DNA of 64,000 bases. It comes from Thinopyrum elongatum. Lineage: Eukaryota; Streptophyta; Magnoliopsida; Poales; Poaceae. This document shows, in pieces, positions 43,675 to 56,700 of this stretch. The translations under genes and the position numbers were made by a program. The notes below the pieces were generated by a model, which saw nothing but the letters and a program-made list of their open reading frames with translations, made no database searches and had not been told where the DNA came from. Where the stretch lies: contig CM022302.1 of assembly GCA_011799875.1 (NCBI GenBank), forward strand, positions 520,671,229 to 520,735,228, written 5' to 3'. The first letter of the stretch is position 1; the number at the start of each line of letters is the position of its first letter.

Positions 43675-45410
43675 TGTTGGAAATATGCCCTAGAGGCAAT
43701 AATAAATTGGTTATTATCATATTTCCCTGTTCATGGTAATCGTTTATTATCCATGCTAGAATTGTATTGATCGGAAACTCAAATACATGTGTGGATACAT
43801 AGACAACAATATGTCCCTAGTGAGCCTCTACTAGACTAGCTCGTTGATCAAAGATGGTTAAGGTTTCCTAACCATAGGCATGAGTTGTCATTTGATAACG
43901 GGGTCACATCATTAGGAGAATGATGTGATGGACTGGACCCGACCGTAAGCTTAGCATCAGATCGTTTAAGTTATTTGCTATAGCTTTCTTCATGTCAAGT
44001 ATCTGTTCCTTTGACAATGAGATCATGCAACTCACTGACACCAGAGGAGTACCTTGTGTGTATCAAATGTCGCAGCGTAACTGGGTGACTATAAAGATGC
44101 TCTACAGGTATCTCCGAGGGTGTCTGTTGAGTTGGCATGGATCAAGACTGGGATTTGTCACTCTCACGGAGAGGTATCTCAGGGCCCACTCGGTAATATA
44201 GCATCACAATAAGCTTGCAAGCAATGTGGCTAAAGAGTTAGCCACGGGATCTTGTATTACGGAACGAGTAAAGAGACTTGCCGATAACGAGATTGAACTA
44301 GGTATAGAGATACCGACGATCGAATCTCGGGCAAGTAACATACCGATGGACAAAGGGAATTATATACGGGATTAATTGAGTCCTTGACATCGTGGTTCAA
44401 CCATTAAAGATCTTCATGGAATATTTAGGAACCAATATGGGCATCCAGGTCCCGCTATTAGTTATTGACCAGTGAGGAGTCTCGGTCATGTCTACATGAT
44501 TCTCGAACCCGTAGGGTCGCACGCTTAACGTTCGGTAGCGCTAGGGTAGTATTGAGATATTAATAGTGGAAATTCCGAAGGTTGTTCGGAGTGTCGGATG
44601 GGATCCGGGACATCACGAGGAGCTCCGGAATGGTCCGGAGGTAAAGATTCATATATGGAAAGTTGTTATCATGGTTCCGGAAAAAGTTTGAGTTTTTTCG
44701 GTATTGTACCGGGAAGGTTCTAGAAGGTTCTGGAGTGGGGCCCACCTGTAATGGGGGACCCACATGAACGTGGGTAGTGGGGAAAGTACCTATAACCCTG
44801 GTCTAGCACACCAAGATCATCCCTTGAAAGGAATAGTATCATATCCCAAAGGGATAAGATCAGGATCCCTAAAAAGGGGGGATAGATATCGGTGGGGAAG
44901 GAAAGGAGGGATTTCCTTCCTCCCCCTTTGACCAACGTCCCTAGGGCCTTGGAGGGCAAGCCACCAGCCCCCTCCACGCCTATATAAAGGTGGGGAGGCG
45001 TTAGGGGCAGCCACCCTTCGCACCTTGCCCGTTACCTCTCCCAACTCCTCCCACGTTTCACCGGTACACGCTTGGCGAAGCCCTGCCGGAGTTCCGCTGC
45101 CACCACCACCACCATGCCGTCGTGGTGGTTCAGATCTCATCTACCTCCTCTCCCTCCCTTGCTGGATCAAGAAGGAGAGGACGCCGCCGAGCCGTACGTG
45201 TGCTAAACTTGGAGGTGCCGCACATGCGGTACTTGGATCGGATTGGATCTCGACGCGAGTACGACTACGCCAACCACGATCTCTAGATCGTTAACGCTTT
45301 CTGTCTACAAGGGTATGTAGACACCACTCTCCTCTCATAGATGTGCATCTCTTAGATTGATCTTGGTGAGCGTAGAAATTATTTTGTTTCCCATGCAACG
45401 TTCCCCAACA
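43675..45410 (+). repeat. 5' LTR of Copia element A (1736 bp)
   Basis: It matches 60654-62393 nearly base for base with scattered substitutions. TATA box TATATAAAGG is at 44981-44990, followed by a GC-rich transcribed leader. Ends are TGTTGG/CCAACA. Confidence 0.95.
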
Positions 45411-45428
45411 GTGGCATCATGAGTTAGG
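45411..45428 (+). promoter_or_regulatory. Primer-binding site of element A, decayed
   Basis: The sequence directly after the LTR is GTGGCATCATGAGTTAGG. The usual Copia site complementary to initiator tRNA-Met is TGGTATCAGAGC. Several changes suggest decay. Confidence 0.75.
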
Positions 45429-46709
45429 TCTATGCGTAGATGACATCACGAGTAGAACACGAAGGAGTTTGTGGGCGTTGATATTCAGATTGCTTCCTTC
45501 CTTTGTCTTTTCTTGATTCAGTGGTATTGTGGGATGAAGCGGCCCAGACCAACTTTACATGTCCACGTACATGAGACCGGTTCCATCAACAGACATGTGA
45601 CTTTGTTGCAAAAAGATGGCTGGCGGGTGTCTGTCTCTCCCACCTTAGTTGAATCGGATTCGACAAAGGTGGTCCTTGTAGAAGGTTAAATAGCAACTTG
45701 CATATCACCGTTGTGGCTTTTCGTAGGTAAGAATCGTTCTTGCTAGATACCCATAGCAGCCACGTAAAACATGCAACAACAATTAGAGGACATCTAACTT
45801 GTTTTTGCAGGGTATGTTGTGATATGATATGGCCAAAGACATGATGAAATATATTTGATGTATGAGATGATCATGTTTGTAATAGTTTATATCGACTTGC
45901 ATGTCGATGCATACGGCAACCGGCAGGAGCCATAGGGTTGTCTTTAATTATTGTATGACCTGCGTGTCAATCATTAAGTGCTATGTAATGCTTTACTTTA
46001 TCGCTAAGCGGTAGCAATAGTAGTAGAAGCATGGTTGGCGTGACAACCCCGATGGCGACATGATGATGGAGATCATGGTGTCATGCCAGTGATGATGGAT
46101 ATCATGCCGGTGCTTTGGAGATGGAGATCAAAAGCACAAGTTGATGGCCATATCATGTCACTTATGATTTGCATGTGATGTTAATCCTTTTATGCATCTT
46201 ATTTTGCTTAGGACGACGGTAGCATTATAAGGTGATCCCTCACTAAAATTTCAAGATAAAATTGTGTTCTCCCCAAGTGTGCACCGTTGCGGAAGTTCGT
46301 CATTTTGAAGCACCACGTGATGATCGGGTGTGATAGACTCTACGTTCACATACAGCGGGTGCAAGCCAGTGTTGCACATGTAGAATACTTGGGTTAAACT
46401 TGACGAGCCTAGCATGTAAAGACATGGCCTCGGAACACAAGAGACCGAAAGGTCAAACATGAGTCATATAGTAGATATGATCAACATGGAGATGTTCACC
46501 ATTGAAACCACCTCATCTCACGTGATGATCGGACTTGAGTTGGTGAATTTGGATCGTGTTACACTCGGACAACCAGAGGGATGTTGATTTGAGTGGCAGT
46601 TCTTAGGTAATATGATTAATTAAACTCATTTATCATGAACAATAGTCTAAGTTACCTTTGCAAATTTATGTTGTAGATCCATAGCTCGCGCTATAGCCCC
46701 CAGTTTTAA
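45429..46709 (+). other. Untranslated leader of Copia element A
   Basis: A noncoding leader matched by 51885-53140 of element B, including the phrases 'GATGATCGGGTGTGATAGAC' and 'CTTGACGAGCCTAGCATGTA'. It has no protein-like frame and is typical of BARE1-type elements, whose leader is over 1 kb. Confidence 0.7.
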
Positions 46710-47470
46710 TACGTTCCTAGAGAAAGACTAAGTTGAAAGATATTGTAAGCAATTATGCGGACTAGGTCTATAGTCTGAGGATTGTCCTCACAGCTACACA
46801 GAAGGCTTATGTCCTTGATGCACCGCTCGGTGTGCCAACCCCTCTAGCGTCGTCTGTGGATGTTGTGAACATCTGGCAGACACGTTCTGATGACTACTTC
46901 ATAGTTTAGTGAGCCATGCTTTACCGCTCAGAATCGGGGCTTCAAAGACGTTTTGAATGCCATGGAACATATGAGATGTTCCCAGAGCTGAAATTGGTAT
47001 TTCAGGCTCATGCCCGTGTTGAGAGGTATGAGACCTCTGACAAGTTCTTTGCCTACAAGATGGAGGAGAATAGCTCAGCCAGTGAGCATGTGCTCAGAAT
47101 GTCTGAGTGCTACAATCGCTTGAATCAAGTGGGAGTTAATCTTCCAGATAAGATAGTGATTGATAGATTTCTCCAGTCACTATCACCAAGCTACTAGAGC
47201 TTCGTGATGAACTATAACATGCAAGGGATGGAGATGATCCCAGAGTTGTTCCCGATGCTTAAGGCCGCGAAGGTAGAAATCAAGAAGGAGCATCAAGTGT
47301 TGATGGTTAACAAGACCACTGGTTTCAAGAAGGGCAGGGCAAGAAGTGAAACTTCATGAATGGCAATACAGTTGCTGCTCAAGTGAAGAAACCCAAGGTT
47401 GAACCCAAACTCGAGACTAAGTGCTTCTATTGTAAGGGGAACGGTCACTGGTAGCGGAACTACCCCAAAT
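46710..47470 (+). pseudogene. gag region of Copia element A, broken
   Basis: The frame 46916-47197 carries the UBN2-type gag core (YEMFPELKLVFQAHARVERY, SASEHVLRMSECYNRL), ending at a stop at 47197. The N-terminal part (46710-46915) is out of frame. The zinc knuckle further on reads CFYCKGNGHW followed by a stop codon and then a Tyr where the last Cys should be, so it is destroyed. Confidence 0.85.
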
Positions 47471-47499
47471 ACTTGGTAAATAAAGAAGGCTGGCAACTT

Positions 47500-47721
47500 C
47501 AACAAAAGTATATCTGATATACATGTTATTGATGTGTACCTTACTAGTACTCCTGGTAGCACCTGGGTATTAGATACCGGTTTAGTTGCTAATATTGGTA
47601 ACTCCAAACAAAAGCTGCGGAATAAACGGAGACTAGCTAAGGGTGAGGTGATGATGTTTGTTGGAAGTGTTTCCAAGGTTGATGTGATCACCATCGCACG
47701 CTCCCTCTACCTTCGAGATTA
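47500..47721 (+). pseudogene. Aspartic protease region of Copia element A
   Basis: WVLDTGLVANIGNSKQKL near 47566-47620 corresponds to the W-x-x-D-T-G-[AS] active site of Copia proteases. The residue after DTG is Leu instead of Ser/Ala. The frame is short and closed by stops on both sides. Confidence 0.75.
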
Positions 47722-48512
47722 GTGTTGAACCTAGATAAAAGTTATTTGGTGTTTGCGTTGAGCATGAACATGATTAGATCATGTTTGTTGCAATACGATT
47801 ATTCATTTAAGTCAAAGAATAATGGTTATTCTGTTTACATGAATAATACCTTCTATGGTCATGCACCCAATGTGAATGGTTTATTGAATCTCGATCGTGG
47901 TCATACACATGTTCATAACATTGATGACAAAAGATGTAGATTCGATAATGATATTACCACTTTCTTGTGGCGCTGCCGCTTAGGTCATGTTTGTGTAAAG
48001 CGCATGAAGAAACTCCATGCTGATGGACTTTTGGAGTTACTTGATTTTGAATCACTTGACACGTACGAACCATGCCTCATGGGCAAGATGACTAAAACCC
48101 CGTTTTCCGGAACAATGGAACGGGCAATTGACTTGTTGGAAATCATACATACTGATGTGTGCGGCCCGATGAGTGTTGACGCGTGCGGTGGATATCCTTA
48201 CTTTCTCACATTCACCTATGATTTGAATAGATATGGGTATATTTACTTGATGAAGCATAAGTCTGAAACGTATGAAAAGTTCAAGCAATTTCAGAGTGAA
48301 GTTGAGAATCATCGTAACAAGAAGATCAAATTCCTACAATATGATCAAAGGGGAGAGTATCTGAGTTATGAGTTTGGCAATCACTTAAGACAATGTGAAA
48401 TTGTTTCACAACTGACGCCGCCTGGAACACCACAGCGTAATGGTGTGTCCGAACATCGTAATCGTACCTTATTGGATATGGTGCATTCTATGATGTCTCT
48501 TGCCGATATATG
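47722..48512 (+). pseudogene. Pre-integrase and integrase core of element A, cut by element B
   Basis: The frame 47722-48531 contains the pre-integrase zinc region, with RCRLGHVCVKRMKKLH and CEPCLMGK. The first His of the HHCC finger is Arg here. The catalytic residues of the DDE core remain: IHTDVCGPM, then YDQRGEYLS and NGVSEHRNRT. The coding is interrupted at 48512 by element B, and the continuation begins at 58732. Confidence 0.88.
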
Positions 48513-51500
48513 TGAAGGAAATATGCCCTAGAGGCAATAATAAAGTTGTTATTTTATATTTCCTTATATCATGATAAATGTTTATTATTCATGCTAGAAT
48601 TGTATTTACCGGAAACTTGATACATGTGTGGATACATAGACAAAACACCATGTCCCTAGTAAGCCTCTACTAGACTAGCTCGTTAATCAAAGATGGTTAA
48701 GTTTCCTAACCATAGACATGTGTTGTCATTTGATGAATGGGTTTACATCATTAGGAGAATGATGTGATGGACAAGACCCATCCGTTAGCTTAGCATAATG
48801 ATCGTTCAGTTTTATTGCTACTGCTTTCTTCATGTAAAATACATATTTCTTCGACTATGAGATTATGCAACTCCCGGATACCAGAGGAATGCCTTGTGTG
48901 CTATCAAACGTCACAACGTAACTGGGTGATTATAAAGATGCTCTACAGGTATCTTCGAAGGTGTCTGTTGGGTTGGCATAGATTGAGATTAGGATTTGTC
49001 ACTCCGAGTATCGGAGAGGTATCTCTGGGCCCTCTCGGTAATGCACATCATAAGAAGCCTTGCAAGCAAAGTGACTTAGTCACAGGATGATGTATTATGG
49101 AACGAGTAACGAGACTTGCCAGTAACGAGATTGAACTAGGTATAAAGATACCGACGATCGAATCTCAGGCAAGTAACATACCAATGGACAAAGGGAATAA
49201 CGTATGTTGTCATAACGGTTCGACCGATAAAGATCTTCGTAGAATATGTGGGAGCCAATATGAGCATCCAGGTTCCGCTATTGGTTATTGACCGGAGAAG
49301 TGTCTCGGTCATGTCTACATAGTTCTCGAACCCGTAGGGTCCGCAAACTTAACGTTCAATGACGATTTAATATTATATGAGTTATGTGATTTGGTGACCG
49401 AATGTTGTTCGGAGTCCCGGATGAGATCACGGACATGACGAGGAGTCTCGAAATGGTCAATAGGTAAAGATTGATATATAGGACGATGGTATTCGGACAC
49501 CATAACTGTTCTGGAGGGTACCGGGTACATATCGGGTCACCGGAAGGGGTTCCAGGCACCCCCGGCAAAAGATATGGGCCTAATGGGCCAAGAGGGGAAA
49601 CGCAGCTGCCAGCAAGGGCTGCTGCGCCCCCCATATGGGCCGCGCCAGAGGAGAAGGAAAGAGGGGAAGAGAGAAGGAAGGGGAGGGATTCGGCCTCCCC
49701 CTTCCTTCCCTCCTCCCTCCTATTTCCTTCCCACTCCGGTAAATAAGGAAGGGGGGGGGGGGCGAATTGGGATAGGACCCCAAGTAGGATTCCTCCTACT
49801 TGGGGCACCCCATGGCTGCTCCCCTCCCCCTCCCACCTATATATACATGGGGAGGGGGCGCCTAGAACACACACCAACAACTGTTAGCCGTGTGCGGCGC
49901 CCGCCTCCACAGATTACACTGCTACTTCTTGAGCTTGCGTTGGTTTTTCCCTTGAAGAGGAAAGGGTGATGCAGCAAAGTAGAGATAAGTATTTCCCTCA
50001 GTTTGAGAAACCAAGGTATTAATCCAGTAGGAGTCAACGCACAAATCACCGAATACCTGCACAAACAATCAAACAACTTGCACCCAACGCGATAAAGGTG
50101 TTGTCAATCCCTTCACGGTTATTTGCAAAAGTGAGATCCGATAGAGATCGATAACGATAAAGTAAATATTTTTGGTATTTTTGTTTTATAGATCGGAAAG
50201 TAAAAGATTGCAAAATAGTAGATCGGAAACTAATATGATGGAAAATAGAAGATTATATGATGGAAAATAGACCCGGGGGCCATAGGTTTCACTAGAGGCT
50301 TCTCTCAAGATAGAAAATAATACGGTGGGTGAACAAATTGCTGCCGAGCAATTGATAGAAAAGCGCAAAGTTATGACGATATCTAAGGCAATGATCATGA
50401 ATATAGGCATCACGTTCGTGTCAATTAGACCGAAACGATTCTGCATCTACTACTATTACTCCACACATCGACCGCTGTCCAGCATGCATCTAGAGTATTA
50501 AGTTCATAAAGAATGGAGTAATGCATTAAGTAAGATGACATGATGTAGAGGAATTAACTCAAGCAATATGATGAAAACCCCATCTTTTTATCCTCGATGG
50601 CAACAATACAATACGTGCCTTGCTGACCCTACTGTCACTGGGAAAGGACACCGCAAGATTGAACCCAAAGCTAAGCACTTCTCCCATTGCAAGAAAAACC
50701 AATCTAGTTGGCCAAACGAAACCGATAGTTCGAAGAGAATTACAAAGATATCAAATCATGCATATAAGAATTAAGAGAAGATTCAAATAATATTCATAGA
50801 TAAACTGATCATAAATCCACAATTCATCGGATCTTGGCAAACACACCGCAAAAAAGTATTACATCGAATAGATCTCCAAGAACATCGAGGAAAACATGGT
50901 ATTGAGAATCAAAGAGAGAGGGAACAAGCCATCTAGCTACTAGCTATGGACCCGTAGGTCTGTGGTAAACTACTCATGCTTCATCGGAAGGGCAATGGTG
51001 TTGATGTAGAAGCCCTCCGTGATCGAATCCCCCTCCGGCAGGGTGCCGGAAAAGGTCCCTAGATGGGATCTCACGGGTACAGAAAGTTGCGGCGGTGGAA
51101 AAGTCTTTTCGTGGATGCCTCTGTTGGTTTGGGGATATTTGGGAATATATAGGCGAAATAATTAGGTCAGGAGGTGCACGAGGGGCCCACAAGGGTGGGG
51201 GCGCGCCCTCTGTCCTTGTGGCCGCCTCGTGGCTCCTCCGACTTCATCTCCAAGTCTCCTGGTTTCATTCTGGTCCAAGAAAAATCATCGCAAAAGTTTT
51301 ATTCCGTTTGGACTCCGTTTGGTATTCCTTTTCTATGAAACTTAAAAACAAGGAAAAAACAGAAACTGGCACTGGGCTCTAGGTTAATAGGTTAGTCCCA
51401 AAAATAATATAAAATAGCATATTAATGCATATAAAACATCCAAAACAGATAATATAATAGCATGGAACAATAAAAAATTATAGATACGTTGGAGACGTAT

Positions 51501-51866
51501 CATACACCCTCGGTCATATCTTCGTAGTGCTTAGGCGAAGCCCTGCGCGGATCACTTCACCATCACCGTCACCACGCCATTGTGCTGACGGAACTCATCT
51601 ACTTCCTCGACACTTTGCTGGATCAAGAGTTCGAGGGACGTCATCGAGCTGAACGTGTGCAGAAATCGGAGGTGCCATACGTTCGGTGCTTGATCGGTTG
51701 GAACGAGAAGAAGTTCGACTACATCAACCGTGTTGTTAAACGCTTCCGCTTTCGGTCTACAAGGGTACGTAGACATACTCTCCCCCTCTTGTTGCTATGC
51801 ATCTCCTAGATAGATCTTGTGTGAGAGTAGGAATTTTTTTGAAATTGCATGCTACGTTCCCCAACA
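48513..51866 (+). repeat. 5' LTR of Copia element B, interrupted by a solo LTR
   Basis: Once the 1583-bp solo LTR and one 5-bp duplication are set aside it is about 1766 bp, close to the 1743 bp of its partner. TATA-like CTATATATACA is near 49838. A G-run (about 49749-49762) is longer here than in the partner LTR. Confidence 0.93.
49920..51502 (-). mobile_element. Solo gypsy-type LTR (1583 bp) inside the LTR of element B
   Basis: It starts TGCTACTTCTTGAGC and ends TACGTTGGAGACGTATCA, the same ends as the LTR at 2472-3957. It is flanked by a perfect 5-bp duplication TACAC (49915-49919 and 51503-51507). No internal retroelement sequence is present, so it is a solo LTR left by LTR-LTR recombination. 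The uninterrupted partner LTR at 58360 shows the empty site (GATTACACCCTC). Confidence 0.95.
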
Positions 51867-51884
51867 GTGGCATCCGAGCTAGGT
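51867..51884 (+). promoter_or_regulatory. Primer-binding site of element B
   Basis: GTGGCATCCGAGCTAGG follows the LTR directly. It resembles the initiator tRNA-Met site TGGTATCAGAGC with T-to-C and A-to-C changes. Confidence 0.8.
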
Positions 51885-53141
51885 GTATGCGTAGATGATA
51901 TGCACAAGTAGAACGCAAAGAGTTGTGGGCGGTGATAGTCATAGTACTTACCACCAACGTCTTATTTTGATTCGGCGGCATTGTTGGATGAAGCGGCCCG
52001 GACCAACCTTACATGACCATGTTCATGAGACCGGTTCCACCGACAAACATGCAACTAGTTTTGCATAAAGGTGGCTGGCGGGTGTCTGTTTCTCCTACTT
52101 TAGTTGAATCGAATTTGACTGCGGCCGGTCCTTGTTGAAGGTTAAAATAGCAAACTTGATAAATCACCGTGGTGGTTTTGATGTGTAGGTAAGAACGGTT
52201 CTTGCTAGAAGCCCATAGCAGCCACGTAAAACTTGCAACAACAAAGTAGAGGACGTCTAACTTGTTTTTGCAGGGCATGTTTTGATGTGATATGGTCAAG
52301 ACATGATGTGATATACGTTGTTGTATGAGATGATCATGTTTTGTAAAAGTTATCGGCAACTGGCAGGAGCCTTATGGTTGTCGCTTTATTGTATGAAATG
52401 CAAACGCCATGTAATTGCTTTACTTTATCAATATGCATTAGCGATAGTTGTAGAAGCAATAGTTGGCGAGACGACCGTGACGCAACGATGGAGATCAAGG
52501 TGTCAAGCCGGTGACGATGGAGATCATGACGATGCTTTGGAGATGGAGATCAAAAGCACAAGATGATGATGGCCATATCATGTCACATATTTTTGATTGC
52601 ATGTGATGTTTATCTTTTATGCTTCTTATTTTGCTTAGTAGGGTGGTAGAATTATAAGATGATCCCTTCACTAAATTTCAAGGTATAAGTGTTCTCCTTG
52701 AGTATGCACCATTGCGATAGTTCGTCGTGTTGAGACACCACGTGATGATCGGGTGTGATAGACTCTACGTTCAAATACAACGGGTGCAAGACAGTTTTGC
52801 ACATGTGGAATACTTGGGTTAAACTTGACGAGCCTAGCATGTACAGATATGGCCTCGCAACACTGGAGACCGAAAGGTCGAACGTGAATCATATAGTAGA
52901 TATGATCAACATAGAGATGTTCACCATTGATGACTACTCCATCTCACGTGATGATCGGACATGGTTTAGTTGATTTGGATCACGTATCATTTAGATGACT
53001 TGAGGGATGTCTATCTAAGTGGGAGTTCTTAAGTAATTTGATTAATTGAACTTAATTTATCATGGACTTAGTCCTGATAGTATTTGCATATCTATGTTGT
53101 AGATCAATAGCTCACGTATAGCTCCCCTGTTTTATTTTGAT
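51885..53141 (+). other. Untranslated leader of Copia element B
   Basis: A noncoding leader homologous to that of element A (45429-46709), with no protein-like frame. It ends at the gag start near 53142. Confidence 0.7.
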
Positions 53142-53960
53142 ATGTTCCTAGAGAAAACTAAGTTGAAAGATGATAGTAGCAATGATGCGGACTGGGTCCG
53201 TGATCTGAGGATTATCCTCATTGCTGCACAGAAGAATTATGTCCTTAATGCACCGCTAGGTGATAGACCTATTGCAGGAGCAGATGTAGACATTATGAAC
53301 GTTTGGCAAGCTCGATATGATGACTACTTGATAGTTTAGTGCGCCATGCTTTACGGCTTAGAACCGGGAGTTCAATAATGTTTTGAATGCCACGGAGCAT
53401 ATGAGATGTTCCAAGAGCTAAAATTGGTATTTCAGACTCATGCCCATGTCGAGAGGTATGAGACCTCTGACAAGTAATTTGCCTACAAGATGGAGGAGAA
53501 TAGCTCAGCAAGTGAGCATGTGTTCAGAATGTCTGAGTACTACAATCACTTGAATCAAGTGGGAGTTAATCTTCTAGATAAGATAGTGATTGACAAAATT
53601 CTCTAGTCACTATCACTAAGCTACTAGAACTTCGTGATGAACTATAATATGCAAGGGATGACGAAAATGATTCCCAAGCTCTTCGCGATGCTAAAATCGG
53701 TGAAGGTAGAAATCAAGAAAGAGCATCAAGTGTTGATGGTTAACAAGACCACTAGTTACAAGAAAAAGGGCAAGGGAAAGAAAGGGGAACTTCAAGAAGA
53801 ATGGCAAGCAAGTTGTCACTCCCGTGAAGAAGCCCAAAGCTGGACCTAAGCCTGAAACTGAGTGCTTCTACTGTAAAGGAAATGGTGACTGGAAGCGGAA
53901 CTGCCACAAATATTTGGCAGATAAGAAGGATGGCAAAGTGAACAAAGGTATATTTGATAT
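53142..53960 (+). pseudogene. gag region of Copia element B, broken
   Basis: The start frame (MFLEKTKLKDDSSNDADWVR...) stops at 53339. The UBN2-type core continues in other frames with stops near 53370, 53475 and 53603. The zinc knuckle reads CFYCKGNGDWKRNC near 53863-53904, with Asp in place of the zinc-binding His, so the knuckle is defective. Confidence 0.85.
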
Positions 53961-54189
53961 ACATGTTATTGATGTGTATTTTACTAGTGTTCGTAGTAGC
54001 CCCTGGGTATTTGATACCGGTTCAGTTGCTAACATTAGTAACTCGAAACAAGAGTTGTAAAATGAACAGAGACTAGTTAATGACGAGGTGACAATGTGTG
54101 TTGGAAGTGATTCCAAGGTTGATAAGATCACCATCGCACACTCCTTCTACCTTCGGGATTAGTGTTGGACCTAAATAAATAAATGTTAT
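53961..54189 (+). pseudogene. Aspartic protease region of Copia element B
   Basis: WVFDTGSVANISNSKQEL near 54004-54057 preserves the D-T-G-S active-site motif but is followed by a stop at 54058-54060. The rest of the domain up to 54160 is out of frame or interrupted. Confidence 0.78.
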
Positions 54190-55120
54190 TTGGTGTTTGC
54201 GTTGAGCATGAATATGATTGGATCATGTTTATTGCGATACGGTTATTCATTTAAGTCAGAGAATAATTCTTGTTCTGTTTACATGAATAAAACCTTCTAT
54301 GGTCATACACTCAATGTAAATGGTTTATTGAATCTCGATCGTAGTGATACACATATTCATAACATTGATGCCAAAAGATGCAAAGTTGATAATGATAGTG
54401 CAACATATTTGTGGCACTGCCGTTTAGGTCATATTGGTGTAAAGCGCATGAAGAAACTCCATGCATATGGGCTTTTGGAATCACTTGATTATGAATCATC
54501 TGATACTTGCGAACCATGCCTCATGGGCAAGATGACTAAAACTCCGTTCTCTGGAACAATGGAGCGAGCTAATGACTTATTGGAAATAATACATACCGAT
54601 GAATGCGGTCCAATGAGTGTTGAAGCACGCGGCGGGTATCGTTATTTTCTGACCTTCACAGATTATTTAAGTAGGTATGGATATATCTACTTGATGAAGC
54701 ACAAGTCTGAAACATTTGAAAAGTTCAAAGAATTTCAGAGTGAAGTATCATCGTAACAAGAAAATAAAGTTTCTACGATCTGATCGCGGAGGCGAATATT
54801 TGAGTTACAAGTTTGGCCTTCATTTAAAACAATGTGGAATAGTTTCACAATTCATGCCACCTGGAACACCGCAGCCTAATGGTGTGTCCAAACGTCGTAA
54901 CCGTACTTTATTGGATATGGTGCGTTCTATGATGTCTCTTACCAATTTACCACTATCGTTTTGGGGTTATGCATTAAGAGACAACTGCATTCACGCTAAT
55001 AGGGCAACGTCTAAATCCGTTGAGATGACACCGTATGAACTATGGTTTGGCAAGAAACCTAAGCTGTCGTTTATTAAAGTTTGGGGTTACAACACTTATG
55101 TTAAAAGGCTTCACACCTGA
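54190..55120 (+). pseudogene. Integrase of Copia element B, catalytic Glu lost
   Basis: The frame 54190-54756 has the HHCC zinc region (HCRLGHIGVKRMKKLH...CEPCLMGK) and the first catalytic Asp (IHTDECGPM). A 1-bp-type shift near 54750 leads to the frame with the second Asp (RSDRGGEYLS). The third catalytic position reads NGVSKRRNRT, where the family and element A have NGVSE, a Glu-to-Lys change. The C-terminal part continues to 55120 (TPYELWFGKKPKLSF). Confidence 0.88.
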
Positions 55121-56310
55121 TAAGTTCGAACCCAAATCAGAGAAGTGCGTCTTCATAGGATACCCTAAGAAAACAATTGGGTACACCTTCTACCACAGAT
55201 CCGAAGGCAAGGTCTTTTGTTGCTAAGTTTGGGTCCTTTCTAGAGAAGGAGTTTCTCTCAAAAGAAGTGAGTGGGAGGAAAGTAGAACTTGATGAGGTAA
55301 TTGTACCTTCTCTCGAATTGGAAAGTAGCTCATCACATAAAACCGTTCCCGTGATGCCTATACCAACTAGAGAGGAAGCTAATGATGATGATCATGAAAC
55401 TTCAGATCAAGTTACCACAGAACTTCGTAGGTCAACCAGAACACAATTCGCACCAGAGTGGTATGGGAATCCTGTACTGGAAGTCATGTTACTAGACCAA
55501 GGCGAACCTACGAACTATGAAGAAGCTATGATGAGCCCAGATTCCGATAAATGGCTTGAAGCCATGAAATCTGAGATAGGATCCATGTATGAGAACAAAG
55601 TGTGGACTTTGATGGATTTGCCCGATGATCGGCAAGCCATTGAGAATAAATGGATCTTCAAGAGGAAGACGGACGCTGATGGTAGTGTTACTATCTACAA
55701 AGCTCGACTTGTCGCAAAAGGTTTTCAACAAGTTCAAGGTGTTGACTACGATGAGATTTTCTCACTCGTAGCAATGCTTAAGTCTATCCGAATCATGTTA
55801 GCAATTGCCGCATTTTATTAAATCTGGCAAATGGATGTCAAAACTGCATTCCTTAATGGATTTCTTAAAGAAGAGTTGTATATGATGCAACCAAAAGGTT
55901 TGGTCAATCCTAAAGGTGCTAACAAAGTGTGCAAACTCCAGCGATCCATCTATGGACTGGTGCAAGCATCTCGGAGTTGGAATATATGCTTTGATAAGGT
56001 GATCAAAGCATATGGTTTTATACAGACTTATGGTGAAGCCTGTATTTACAAGAAAGTGAATGGGAGCTCTATAGCATTTCTGATATTATATGTGGATGAC
56101 ATATTGCTGATTGGAAATGATATACAATTTCTGGATAGCATAAAAGGATACTTTAATAAGAATTTTTCAATGAAAGACCTCGGTGAACCTGCTTCCATAT
56201 TGGGCATCAAGATCTATAGAGATAGATCAAGACGCTTGATAAGATTTTCAAAGAGTACATACCTTGACAAGATTTTGAAGGAGTTCAAAATGGATTAGTC
56301 AAAGAAGGAG
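55121..56310 (+). pseudogene. Reverse transcriptase of Copia element B, nearly intact
   Basis: The frame 55177-55821 covers the linker and first RT motifs (WTLMDLPDDRQAIENKWIFK, KARLVAKGFQQVQGVDYDE) and stops at 55819-55821. The next frame, 55831-56298, has QMDVKTAFLNG with the first catalytic Asp and LILYVDDILLIGND with the intact YVDD box near 56085-56100. It ends at a stop at 56298. Only the single stop at 55821 and small shifts separate the pieces, so this RT is the best preserved retroelement domain in the window. Confidence 0.9.
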
Positions 56311-56700
56311 TTCTAGCCTGTATTGTAAGGTGTGAAGTTGAGTAAGACTCAAAGCCCGACCACGGCAGAAGATAGAGAGAGAATGAAAGTCATTCCCTAT
56401 GCCTCAGCCATAGGTTCTATAAAGTATGCCATGCTGTGTACCAGACATGTTGTGTACCTTGCCATGAGTTTGGCAAGGGGGTATACAATAGTGATCCAGG
56501 AGTTTATCACTGGACAGCGGTCAAAATTATCCTTAGATACCTAAGAGGACTAAGGAAGTGTTTCTCGGTTATGGAGGTGATAAAGAGTTCGTCGTAAAGG
56601 GTTACGTTGATGCAAGCTTTAACACCGATCCGGATGACTCTGAGTCTTAATCTGGATACATATTTGAAAGTGGGAGCAATCAGCTAGAGTAGCTCCATGC
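56311..56700 (+). pseudogene. RNase H region of Copia element B, broken
   Basis: Frames give MKLSKTQSPTTAEDRERMKV, SAIGSIKYAMLCTRHVVYLA and then, shifted, KEFVVKGYVDASFNTDPDDS. This is the Copia RNase H order with the YVDASF segment retained. A stop follows at 56648-56650. Confidence 0.82.

Noticed and set aside
44367..44978. Open frames on both strands of the Copia LTRs (also near 49471-49969, 57944-58335 and 61544-62263)
   Set aside because: They repeat in every LTR copy, overlap TATA boxes and leaders, and have no domain. They are not genes.
47293..48312. Minus-strand frames opposite the Copia pol regions (also 53868-54134 and 55492-55737)
   Set aside because: They are antisense shadows of clearly recognisable integrase and RT coding.
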